From Nymphaea colorata (lineage: Eukaryota > Streptophyta > Magnoliopsida > Nymphaeales > Nymphaeaceae), in assembly GCF_008831285.2 (NCBI RefSeq), contig NW_022204883.1, positions 1 through 28,143 of the forward strand: DNA of 28,143 nucleotides, in the 5' to 3' direction. Positions 20,207 through 28,143 of this stretch are shown here, in pieces. Every line of letters starts with the position of its first letter. Position 1 is the first letter of the stretch. A program made the translations under genes and the position numbers. The notes under the pieces are model-generated. The model saw nothing but the letters and a program-made list of their open reading frames with translations. It made no database searches and had not been told where the DNA came from.

Positions 20207-20434
20207 GGATACATGTTTGATTTCTTTTAAGGGTACTTGAACATCAGTTCTAGAAAATAAGATTGTATTCTTTTTAGATGTGTATCAGAATACAAAATGA
20301 GAAAGGCAGGGTTGGAGGTTCAATTGATCTTAAGTCCATTAAGGAGCAATTACTGCTATTGTGTCCCGCGTTGGCATTATCTAATAATTTTGCGCTCGCT
20401 AATCATGTTTAATATCATTGAATGGTTGAATTAA

Positions 20435-20718
20435 AATTTGGGATGGCTGGAAAGGTGTCAACCAAAACTGACGTCTACAGCTACGGAATTCTCCTCCATG
20501 ATGTGTTTACAGGAAAAAAGCCTACTGATGAATACTTTGATGGGGATTTTAGTTTGAGGCAATGGGTGGCTGAAGCATTTCCTGTTGCAATTTCAGATGT
20601 CATTGACAGCCATCTTTTGAATGAAAGCAACACTACTCCAACTGAAAGATCAGCGACTATGAATGATCAGCCAGTGACAATCATGGAGATAGGCTTGTCA
20701 TGTTCAAGGGTCTCTCCT
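20435..20718 (+). pseudogene. LRR-RLK kinase exon 2 fragment, copy 3
   Basis: Only the exon downstream of the kinase intron is present. It starts with FGMAGKVSTKTDVYSYGILL, then VFTGKKPTDEYF, LRQWVAEAFPVAISDVIDSH and GLSCSRVSP, which is the kinase C-lobe of the same family. No exon 1 lies upstream; the preceding 700 bp is intron-derived. The expected acceptor is AA (20433-20434) instead of AG. A ~135 bp deletion relative to copy 1 removes the ERMDVKEVV end and fuses the frame to former 3' flank, giving a 150-codon open frame from 20422 that ends at 20874. This copy keeps the GA that copy 1 lost at 8036. It is closest to copy 1. Confidence 0.9.
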
Positions 20719-21259
20719 AAGAGGCTAAATAGTTGGAGGTGGAAATGTAGTTTGATTGCTTTCATTGAGAGCTCTCACTTGCATTCTCAATTACAGTTGT
20801 ATATAGGATTTAATAAAGACATGCTTATATGCTTAAATATGCTTGTGTGTTCTATTCCTAAGGCATTTGGGTGACTAATCTGGTAGAACAACTCACACAT
20901 TTCCAATGCAAGTTACGTGAAAGAGGCTTGGAACTTTGTCCATTATTGCAGTTTGTGCCTTATTCTAAGTAAGGACACCTCAGTAGCCATAGTTCACATA
21001 AATCATCAGCACAATTTCTCAAACCTATAAAAAATGCACAACAAGAAGAATGAACAAAAATGCACAATTCCAGTAAGTTTTGGACTGAATTCAATTTTAT
21101 CAAAAGAAGAGCCCTCGAATAAGGAGGATGAGAATTTTATTCTGTGAGCATCATGTGTTATTGGAGCATGCTATATGTGATGGACCTTTAACAAAGGACC
21201 ATGTGTTATGGACTTCAAATGATAAAAAAGGCCAAAATGATGTTGTTAATAAATAGAAG

Positions 21260-21280
21260 CCCCCCCCCCCCCCCCCCCCC
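21260..21280. repeat. Poly-C tract (21 C)
   Basis: The same site in copy 1 reads GACCCTTCCCCCTAC (about 8787-8800), so a short C-rich seed expanded into a pure run. The minus strand carries 21 consecutive G. Confidence 0.9.
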
Positions 21281-21292
21281 TACAAGAAAAAG

Positions 21293-21565
21293 TGAAACTT
21301 GGAAAATCTTCATTCTATTTAGTAGGAAGTGAATCCACCATCGTTAAAAGGAAGGTTGGTGGTGTCTCAAAGAAAGTAACGTCTTTAATCTTTTCAAGCA
21401 TACAAAAATGCATGAAGCCAAACCCATGAACACATCGATGGCCACATTCATAAAATTATTTGCCAGTCACAGCTCAAAGTTCAAGGATGCTACTTTATAT
21501 TGAAGTATTGTGGGAGCATTGCAATATGTGTCCCTCACCAGCTTGATATTGCCTACTGATAGGTT
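21293..21565 (+). pseudogene. Ty1/copia RT fragment, second copy
   Basis: The duplicate of 8811-9094. The frame from 21396 reads KHTKMHEAKP, then MATFIKLFA, then a TGA at 21501, then VGALQYVSLT and LDIAY. The TGA sits at exactly the same distance (105 bases) from the KHTKM start as in the first copy, so the fragment was already dead when the block was copied. A one-base loss in the QPDIA region differs from copy 1. Confidence 0.85.
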
Positions 21566-21747
21566 TGTTTGCTTACCAAAATTTGTTTAAGGCAGGCTGT
21601 GTTCATTCTCCACGCATTTCATATTCACCCAAACATTATCTTCAACCTATATGTGGTGTGGTATTTGATAAGGAAGTTAAAACTTTATAAAGCGAAGGAA
21701 ATAAAATCTTATTAAAGGAAAGTATTTCATAAACTTCTATCAAGACA

Positions 21748-22293
21748 CTTAGAGAGAGTGAGACAAAGATTTTTAAGAGAGAGAAAATATAGATATAGAA
21801 AAACTAGTAAAAGAGCAAGAGATTTTAAGAGAAAATTAAGAGAGAGAGAAATAAAAATTGATAAGTGAGTGGAAAGAAATAAAGAGAGAAACTAGTAGAA
21901 AAGAAAGAACATTTAATTGAAAAACAAGTAGAAGAGCAAGAGATTTTAAGATAAAAATGAGAGGGAGAGAGAGAGAGAAAGAGATAAATATTTTTTAGAG
22001 AAAAAAACTAGTAGAAGAACAAGGGCATTTATGAGAAAAATGAGTGCTAGAGGGAGAGAGAGATAAATATTTTGAAGAGAAAGAAAATAAATAAAGAGAG
22101 AAAAACTAGTAAAATGGCAAAAGCATTTAAGAAAAAATGAGAGAGAGAGAAATGTAAAGATTTTTATGGGAGAGAAAAGAAATAGAGAAAGGAAAATTTG
22201 TGAAGATAGATTTTAAGGGAATAATAGAAAGATATAAAGATTCTAAGAGAAAAAAAATGAGAAAGAGCAAAGAAAAGAAGGAAGAAAAAAAGA
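21748..22293. repeat. Purine-rich degenerate tandem repeat, second copy
   Basis: The homologue of 9383-9925, with the same CTAGTA-AAGAGCAAGAG-TTTTAAGAGAAAA-GAGAGAGA order. The number and spacing of CTAGTA boxes (about 21803, 21892, 22007, 22106, with a decayed one near 21924) differ slightly from copy 1, so unit turnover continued after duplication. Confidence 0.85.
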
Positions 22294-22885
22294 TCTAACA
22301 ACAAGATTTTTTAAGCCCTCTTTTTTTATATAGAAACTAAAATCTAGGAGATAATTTTGAAAATTTTCAACTTCAATATTTTTATGTTAGCGAGAGAGGA
22401 ACTTGTGCTTCAATCCCGTTACTTTTAAAGGTGGATCACTCCTTTAAGGCTACAAATAGGACTACCAATAGATATTTTGTCAAGGGAATGAGGATTTGAA
22501 GGATGTCAAAACTAATCGTAGCTTTCTTGATTTGGACAATCTCCAACCTCAAAAAACAATATAAAAGAAAAAAAAAATCCTACCACAAGCTGTCATCCTC
22601 ATCGTTCGTCCATCTATCAATAGAAAAATCAACTGGCCATACACGCACATTATCTATTTGTAGAGATATAACGAAGGCATACATTAAATGGAAGGTAAAA
22701 AACAAAATTAAAAATTAAAAAAAAAACATATCATGCGTATTTGAGTTGATCAAATAAACAAGACTTGGCTTCACTTGCTCATGGCTGTTGGCTCTAAATA
22801 AGAAACTTCAAGAGCTCTCTTACATGGCCATGGGGAGATGATGAAGGGAAGAGAAAGAAAAAAAATGAGACTAGGTGCCTCAGAA
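22294..22885. other. Right part of duplication B, copy 2
   Basis: Non-coding. The 22745-22885 part matches the minus-strand LTR-like segment 10545-10690, but the TATA and poly(A) signal portion is missing because the duplication ends before it. Confidence 0.6.
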
Positions 22886-22910
22886 TGGTATGTGCTGGGG
22901 TGGAAGATTC

Positions 22911-22911
<1 letters not shown>

Positions 22912-22961
<50 letters not shown>
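22912..22961. repeat. Poly-A tract (50 A)
   Basis: A pure A run just outside the right border of duplication B, followed by ACTTGCTGGCCTG. It could be the tail of a plus-strand retroposon or simple slippage. No target-site duplication was recognised. Confidence 0.9.
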
Positions 22962-22963
<2 letters not shown>

Positions 22964-23528
22964 TGCTGGCCTGAACTAGGTTAGGCTGGCCCGACTCTGA
23001 GTCAGGTATTGGAGGCCTGATTCTGTTCAACATACACATTTAAACCCCACCTCTCCACTTTGGTTTCTTTTTCTTTCTCTCTCTAAAATCTTTTTCGCCA
23101 TAGCGCAGACATTTGGCTTCCTTATTACTTAGGTTTTTTTCTAAAATTCCATATTATTTTGCCATAACCCCACCTCTCCACTTCATCGCATGTCCAATTG
23201 AACCATTCACAAAAAAAAAAACAAAACAAAACAGGTATGGGAAATAAATTAATCTCTGATTAAGAAATAGATAGTCTTCTGATCTAAGAAATAACATCTG
23301 ACTGGTTTCAGATTCAGATTCAGATATATATATATATATATATATAAGAATCAGATCAGATATGGATTCAGACCAGATTTAGTTTTAACTAATTACTCAT
23401 ATCCAATGCACTTACCTTTTGAAAATCTTCTAGATATAGTTCAAATTCGGATTCGGATTGTGAAACCAGATCTTGAATTCAGTTTCAGAGACGATATCTC
23501 TTCATTCTATTAAAATCTGAATTTGAAT
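22962..23528. other. Intergenic repeat debris
   Basis: GGCCTG/GGCCCG-containing sequence at 22968-23020 recalls the MITE of 7383-7665. CCCCACCTCTCCACTT occurs twice (about 23045 and 23168). An AGATTCAGATTCAG hexamer run and (TA)n at 23322-23346 lie in another copy of the AATCTG-type repeat (23300-23525). No gene. Confidence 0.5.
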
Positions 23529-23538
23529 ACCAGTATGT

Positions 23539-23922
23539 AGGGCTGCACAACGAGTCGAGCCAAGTCAGGCTTGACTCGAACTCGCTCAAGTAAACTCGAC
23601 TCGAGCTCCACTCATTTTTTATACGAGTCAAGCTTGAGCTTAAGTATAAAGTCAAGTATGTTAACAAGTCGAGTTCGAGTTAGTCAAACTCGACTTGATT
23701 AAACTCGGATGCAGCAAAAAAGGAAGGCACCTTGACGGCGAACTTGTCAAAGCAGCAGCGGTCTCACAGCTTACCGAGAATAAACGAGTCGCTCCTAGCT
23801 CGAGCTCAAAGGCAGTCACTTGAGTTGAGCTCGAGCTGAAATTGTGAAGCTCGTGTCGAGCTCAAGCTGACTAAACATGAGTCAAGCCGAGCTCGAGCTC
23901 GATTCGGCTCGTGTGCAGCCCC
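23539..23922. mobile_element. Mutator-like GAGCTCGA-rich non-autonomous element with 10-bp TSD
   Basis: A 384 bp element. The left end is AGGGCTGCACAACGAGTCGAG and the right end reverse-complements to GGGGCTGCACACGAGCC. An exact direct repeat ACCAGTATGT flanks it (23529-23538 and 23923-23932). The subterminal regions are made of CTCGAG/GAGCTCGA units. The interior has no transposase. This is the only full-length member of the family in the window; relatives are at 14607, 18388 and 26830. Confidence 0.88.
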
Positions 23923-23932
23923 ACCAGTATGT

Positions 23933-24665
23933 GAATACCTAAAAAAATGGATATAGTGAAGAGTATACCCAATTTAAATCCAATCCATTAACATCGCCAC
24001 TTGCAAAGAACATTGCTTTAGACAGAAAAAGAAAGAAAGGCACTGGGGGCAGAAGCACATCCCGTTCCAATCTCAGGCGTCATTGATGGCCATCCCCATT
24101 TCTTGGGCATGGTTGAATATCTCAAGTAATCTTCTCCTGCTTTTGAATCTGCTAAATATTACTTCTATCGCAAAACCAAAAGGCCACTATGCAACCGTTT
24201 CTCAATGTTCACAAGCTCCAGGCCGCCGGCAAAAGTAGAAGCTATTCGGCTATCTGCTCATTAAGAACATCGTGAACAGTCATCACCGATACTCTTGGAG
24301 GAGTTGGGGGGACTCAAGAGAACGACTAACCTTGTTTTTCTTGAAAATCGATGGTCCTAAATACAAAGAATGAAAATGAAAAATATTAGATGCCAATGGA
24401 TCTGACTTGATATATAATGTACTCTTGACCATACCTTCTTTTCCATTGGATTCGAGTTCCGATACAAATGAAAAAAGTCATATCCAAATTTGAATCTGAA
24501 ATCAGATTCTACAATATGAATCTGATCTGAATCTGATTTTTTTGCTCATCCAAACTGAATCCAAAATCAGATTTCACAATTTGAATCTGATTTTGGGGCC
24601 GTTCATCCATGAAAGCTATAATAGACTTCAAAATTAAAGAGAAGACTTCCAATTGGGCTCTGATC
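23933..24665. other. Intergenic with a possible kinase relic and a hexamer repeat
   Basis: This holds a short exon 2-like relic at 24046-24096 (listed separately), unrecognised sequence to 24420, and an AATCTG-type repeat at 24440-24600 with AATCTGAAATCAGATT (near-palindromic). No intact gene. Confidence 0.5.
24046..24096 (+). pseudogene. Possible relic of LRR-RLK kinase exon 2 (copy 4)
   Basis: Translation gives AEAHPVPISGVIDGH, aligning with AEAFPVAISDVIDSH of copies 1 and 3. Nucleotides agree at most positions over about 50 bases (GCAGAAGCA, GTCATTGAT, GGCCATC). The frame stops soon after, and no other kinase motif is visible on either side. It may be a deeply decayed copy or chance. Confidence 0.4.
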
Positions 24666-24818
24666 CAGTGGTGGAGTGATCTTGTAGCTGGTGTGGGCAC
24701 ACCGGCCCATCAAATTTACTTTATTTGCATATGAGTGCCCCTAAAAAATTGAAATTTAAACTTAGAGTGTTCTTTAAAGGTTGAAGTTTAAAGACAAAAA
24801 ATTTCTGACTCCCCACTG
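24666..24818. mobile_element. hAT-like MITE (153 bp) with 8-bp TSD
   Basis: It starts CAGTGGTGGAGTGA and ends GACTCCCCACTG, giving inverted ends CAGTGGTGGAG / CAGTGGGGAGTC. Flanks are CTCTGATC (24658-24665) and CTCTGATT (24819-24826), an 8-bp duplication with one difference. CAG-initial ends with 8-bp duplications are the hAT signature. Non-coding. Confidence 0.8.
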
Positions 24819-24851
24819 CTCTGATTCAGCACCTTGATATGGAGTGCTAAC

Positions 24852-24880
24852 TTGTGTGTGTGTGTGTGTGTTTTTTTTTT
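24852..24880. repeat. (TG)n followed by poly-T
   Basis: About ten TG units, then ten T. Confidence 0.9.
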
Positions 24881-26250
24881 TACTTCTATGTTTTGGGTGA
24901 TTTTGTATCAACTACAGGTCCTGATAAATGAAGGAAATTGGACAGTCATGCTGTCTTAACTGCATGGGTTGATATTCCATCTTTTTGTGAAAACAGAAGC
25001 CTCCCCTTTCATTTTTTTGCTTGAGGGTAATGCTCTCAAGAAATGGATCTGCTGGAGGGTAGGCCTCCGACCTGTTATTAAAAGAAACCTCAAGGTAATG
25101 CTCTTGCTATTTTTCACCTTGCATGTTGATGCATCCCTTTTGCAGTACAAAGGGTTGATGCTATGGCAGGAGGTCACAGTAGTCTTCATAAGGATGTGAT
25201 CAATCCCCTGAGGCTCTGTTTCAGGGTTGGCTTGGATTATGATATATTCCTTATTCTTTTGTATACTCTTTTCTGCTTCTTCCTACATCATTCATACTGT
25301 TTCCATCGTCGAAATCGAAAGACTCAACCTGTACCAAGGCTTCCTGTGTCGTGGGGGTCTCTCTTACAGAATATGTTTGGATTCCTTTTGTCCTCAGATG
25401 AACTTGTTTCTTGATTGTTACTCTTATCGTCTCACACTTGGAAACAACTGGGCTGATATATAGGAGACAAAAGTTAAGAACTTTTGCATTGGAACATTTC
25501 AATCAATCTTTGAGATTTGAAAACTTTGGTCAATAAATTGGTTGTGACAATATTTTGCAAAAAAAAAAAGAAAATAAATTCTGGAAATTTTTGCAAATCC
25601 ATGGAAAAGTCGAAATTTTGATCGTTTTCCCACATGCTTAAGTTTTCCAAACGTCACATTGTTAGCAATTGTTAAAAACTTTGTTTTTTTAAAGTTTAGC
25701 AAGTAAAAAGTTTAATAATTATATTTTTCTGTTCTAACTATGACTGAATTTCCAAATTGATGGGATTCCTTGAAACTTTTGGTGGCTTTTCAATTCAGAG
25801 TTTTAGATTTAGTGTCTTAGCTCTTCTTATCACTTTCGAAAGTCCCTATATTACTCGCAGCAGTGAAATCTTTTTTTCGTAGTGAAATAAAATGTGATCA
25901 GATTGGAGCTTTCAGTCGTCAAATTTCAAGGTCATGTACATTTCGCATCATGCAGACTTTGCATATGACATCTAACAATAAGAGATGGCATGAATAAATC
26001 AGCTGATGAACTGCTTATCTTAAAAATTGACCTGGCAAATTCTGCATATCTCAAAGACATTCTGTCAATTTTTGTTCCTTTCTTCGACTGTTTAAATTTA
26101 CATGCTTTGACCAATGTTGATCAGTTGATTACTAAGCCAAATAAGATATGAAACAGGATTTATCAAAAAGAACTGGCATTTCTACTGTTAACAGCCTTTG
26201 CCAGGAGTTCGTCGAAAATTTATAATCTGCTATTTTAAATACAAAATCTG
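24881..26250. other. Intergenic of higher complexity, no recognised gene
   Basis: Between 24960 and 25470 several overlapping ORFs of 76-83 codons occur on both strands and the base composition is less A/T-biased, so a decayed exon or transcript remnant is possible. None has a recognisable domain, and no consistent splice pattern is visible. The 25500-26250 part is A/T-rich and nondescript. Confidence 0.4.
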
Positions 26251-26253
26251 CCC

Positions 26254-26284
26254 TACACACACACACACACACACGTACATACAC
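26254..26284. repeat. (CA)n microsatellite
   Basis: About ten CA units followed by GTACATACACACA. Confidence 0.9.
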
Positions 26285-26309
26285 ACAATTTGAATTTGAC
26301 GTAAATCCT

Positions 26310-26745
26310 TTTTTTTTTCTCATCCTAATCTGAATCTGAAATCAGATGTCACAATCCGAATCAGACCTGAATCCTATTTTTATATTCATATCTGAATTTG
26401 AATCCGAATCCAAATTTTGAACTGAATCTGGCTGATTTACAGAGTGTAAGAACATTGAATATATAATTTGTACTAAAAATTAAGTATGATCTGGGTCTGA
26501 TCGGATATTTTATATATCAATATCAATCTGAATTCGATTGGATATTTTGTCTAACTGAATCCAAATCTGAATCTAAAACCGATTAGTTATTTGTACATAT
26601 TTGAATCCGAATCTAATCGGGTGCCATTCCTTAATTTCAAATCCTATCTTATTTTTCTGTTGATTAGTAAATTTCTTTTCTTCATCCAAATGTTTTGGAG
26701 CAGTTCGCTTGGATATCCAATTCAAATCAGACATATTGACATCCT
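26310..26745. repeat. Dispersed AATCTG-type repeat (copy b)
   Basis: Collinear with 208-660: GGCTGATTTACAGAGTGTAAG, a TTGGATAT box and GGATATCCAATTC in the same order. It also shares AATCTGAATCTGAAATCAGA with 24490-24515. Short ORFs inside are repeat translations. Confidence 0.6.
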
Positions 26746-26829
26746 TAGATCGAAGCTTCCCCAGCCCAACTGACATTTTCACCATTGTAAATAGGGGATG
26801 AGTCCATTTGTGTGTGTCAGTGGATAAAG

Positions 26830-27120
26830 CTGTAAAATGTGTCGAGCCAACTCAAGCTCAACTCGAATTTGCTCTGTTAATCTCGAGCTTAACTCAAAAC
26901 TCACGGTTATAAACATGTCAAGTTTGAGTCACATAAAATTGATTTGATTAAACTTGATATAACCATTTATCTAGGTTTTATTTTGTAATTTTCAAACTTA
27001 AAACCAAATAAAGAAATCAGGTCAAATAGGGAGTTGGTAAACAAACTTAAATGAGTCAAGCTTGAGTTGCGGCTTGAACTACCGAATCGAGTTCAATCGA
27101 ATCGAGTTCAAGCTGACCAA
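26830..27120. mobile_element. GAGCTCGA-family dispersed element, diverged copy
   Basis: It begins AAGCTGTAAAATGTGTCGAG and contains the internal TTTTCAAACTTAAAACCAAA and GTTGGTAAACAAACTTAAA segments shared with 18525-18590. The ends are too diverged to delimit. Confidence 0.5.
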
Positions 27121-27254
27121 GCAGCAGGTCTCCGTTGAGCAGCAGCAGACGTCTACCTCCTCTTTTCCGGTTCCAAGTATTGACTCCATGACTTCCAAAA
27201 CTCAAATTCTCTTGACGTGAGAAAGAGAAAAAAAACTAACCTTCAGAAAATAGA

Positions 27255-27475
27255 GAAGCCATAGTTGCAGGGCCGAGAGAAAAATAGAGAGAAACAGACA
27301 TACCTTAGGACGAGAAACACTTTTGTGGCATCGTTGAAGGAGAAACAGACATACGTTAGGCCGACAGATCCTGAAAAGCAGTGCATAGCAATGATTTGAA
27401 GAGGAGAAAAACAGGGAAAAGAGCGAAGTTTCAAAAAACAAAGCATAGTTGCAGGGCCAAGAGCGAAATAGAGAG
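27255..27475. repeat. Short direct repeats
   Basis: CATAGTTGCAGGGCC plus a purine-rich tail occurs near 27260 and again near 27446. GAGAAACAGACATACNTTAGG occurs near 27289 and 27341. Minus-strand ORFs of 79 and 109 codons cover the region and have no recognised domain. Confidence 0.55.
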
Positions 27476-27849
27476 GGGTGAATGAAGATCTTTGATGAAT
27501 CCCGACTTGGTGGTGTTCGTTCGATGCAAACAGAGCAGGCTTCGCGATTTCTGCTTTGATGCTCACATTCAAGAGGCAGAAAATCTAGGAATCTCAGAAT
27601 ATCACCGTCAAGCTCTCCTCAGAGAAATAGAGAAATAGTTCAAAGCGCGCCCAAAAAAGAAAAGAAACCACCTCATTACAGTCCAACAGCCCCAATTCTG
27701 TTTCCTCCCTCTTTCCTCCGCTGGAGAAGCTCTTTTGCCGTCTTAAATTAGGGAAGAAGCCAGAGCCTTGAACAGAAGCAAATATGACTGCCTGAGTTTG
27801 TGACTCAGGGAAGGGTTGAGAGAACCTGCTGTCGAGCTGAACCTGTAGG

Positions 27850-28035
27850 CTAAGAACAAGAGCTGCCAAGAGGAGATTTCTGGAGATGATTCGTGAGGAT
27901 TTGCAATGGGTCGTCACTGACATCCGAAGCAGAGAAATTCAGACGACCCTTAGAATTCTGGAGATAGGGGTTGCTGCCGGAGCACAGGAAGAATCCGGCA
28001 GAAAGGCGCCCTTCCCTGACTTCCTTTGCTGCCAT
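27850..28035 (-). CDS. Unrecognised minus-strand ORF near the window edge
   Basis: A 61-codon frame begins MAAKEVREGRLSAGFF. The same frame stays open upstream for about 30 more codons to an in-frame TAA near 28125, so about 90 codons are open. Composition is less A/T-biased than the surrounding DNA. No domain is recognised, and an overlapping 109-codon minus ORF (27594-27923) in another frame is equally unsupported. It could be a first exon of a gene beyond the window, a relic of one, or chance. Low confidence. Confidence 0.2.
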   Translation of the reverse strand: MAAKEVREGRLSAGFFLCSGSNPYLQNSKGRLNFSASDVSDDPLQILTNHLQKSPLGSSCS

Positions 28036-28143
28036 TATCTGGAATAATTTGCTGGTGACGAAGGTGTATAAGGCAGCATAGAGGAAGGCCGGTGCTGATT
28101 CTTCAGGCGATTCTTGCTGTCGAGCAAAAGATTATTCCAATTC

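Larger units (their letters stand above)
19719..22885. repeat. Segmental duplication B, copy 2 (of 6730-10695)
   Basis: This direct copy runs from the 3' half of the kinase intron, through kinase exon 2, its flank, the copia fragment and the purine tract, to the minus-strand LTR part. Landmarks are ATCAATAAATATATTAATTG, GTTCACACAT, TGGCTGGAAAGGTGTCAACC, GTTACGTGAAAGAGGCTTGG, GGAGCATTGCAATATGTGTC, ATTATCTTCAACCTATATGT and ATGGCCATGGGGAGATGATG. Copy 2 lacks the intron MITE and about 135 bp of the gene's 3' end. Confidence 0.92.

Noticed and set aside
22794-23039. 81-codon minus-strand ORF with poly-Phe
   Set aside because: The Phe run is the 50-base A tract; flanks are transposon debris.
24969-25463. 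Possible multi-exon gene in plus-strand frames
   Set aside because: Several 76-83 codon frames overlap on both strands with no domain and no consistent splice sites; noted only as higher-complexity sequence.
1-28143. CRISPR arrays, tRNA or rRNA genes
   Set aside because: No regularly spaced palindromic repeats of that type, no cloverleaf and no rRNA signature were recognised on either strand; the content is plant nuclear.

Overview
This window looks like nuclear DNA from a flowering plant. It is AT-rich and has no bacterial-style gene packing. It carries TA/GA microsatellites, plant-type LTR and DNA-transposon debris, and an intron-containing LRR receptor-like kinase family of the Xa21/FLS2/EFR type (LRR subfamily XII, non-RD kinase). 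I cannot name the species from the sequence. I see no certainly intact protein-coding gene: every recognisable gene is broken or partial.

Layout. 1-3370: repeat-rich DNA with a hexamer-rich dispersed repeat (208-660), a CACTA-type terminus (862) and A/T-rich tracts. 3371-8235: a nearly full-length LRR-RLK pseudogene (copy 1) with signal peptide, LRRs, transmembrane segment, kinase exon 1, a 1.6 kb intron holding a Mutator-like MITE with target-site duplication, and kinase exon 2. 8236-11340: its 3' flank, a Ty1/copia reverse transcriptase fragment, a ~540 bp purine-rich tandem repeat and a minus-strand LTR-like segment. 11890-13335: a 5'-truncated kinase pseudogene (copy 2). 13583-15340 and 17073-18999: a direct segmental duplication, with inverted partial copies between and after. 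19719-22885: a second copy of the 6730-10695 block, carrying only kinase exon 2 (copy 3), the same copia fragment and the same purine tract. 22886-27200: more transposon debris, including a well-delimited Mutator-like element (23539-23922), a hAT-like MITE (24666-24818) and a possible fourth kinase relic (24049). 27200-28143: low-confidence ORFs and short repeats.

History and function. The family belongs to pattern-recognition receptors that perceive microbial ligands at the plasma membrane, but these copies read as a decaying receptor cluster. Copies 1 and 3 share a lost splice acceptor (AG to AA), and their copia fragments share the same in-frame TGA. Both lesions therefore probably predate the duplication. 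The duplicated blocks give natural filled/empty-site comparisons that date several transposon insertions. I found no convincing undescribed molecular system; the most interesting content is the duplication and pseudogene history and the purine-rich repeats.
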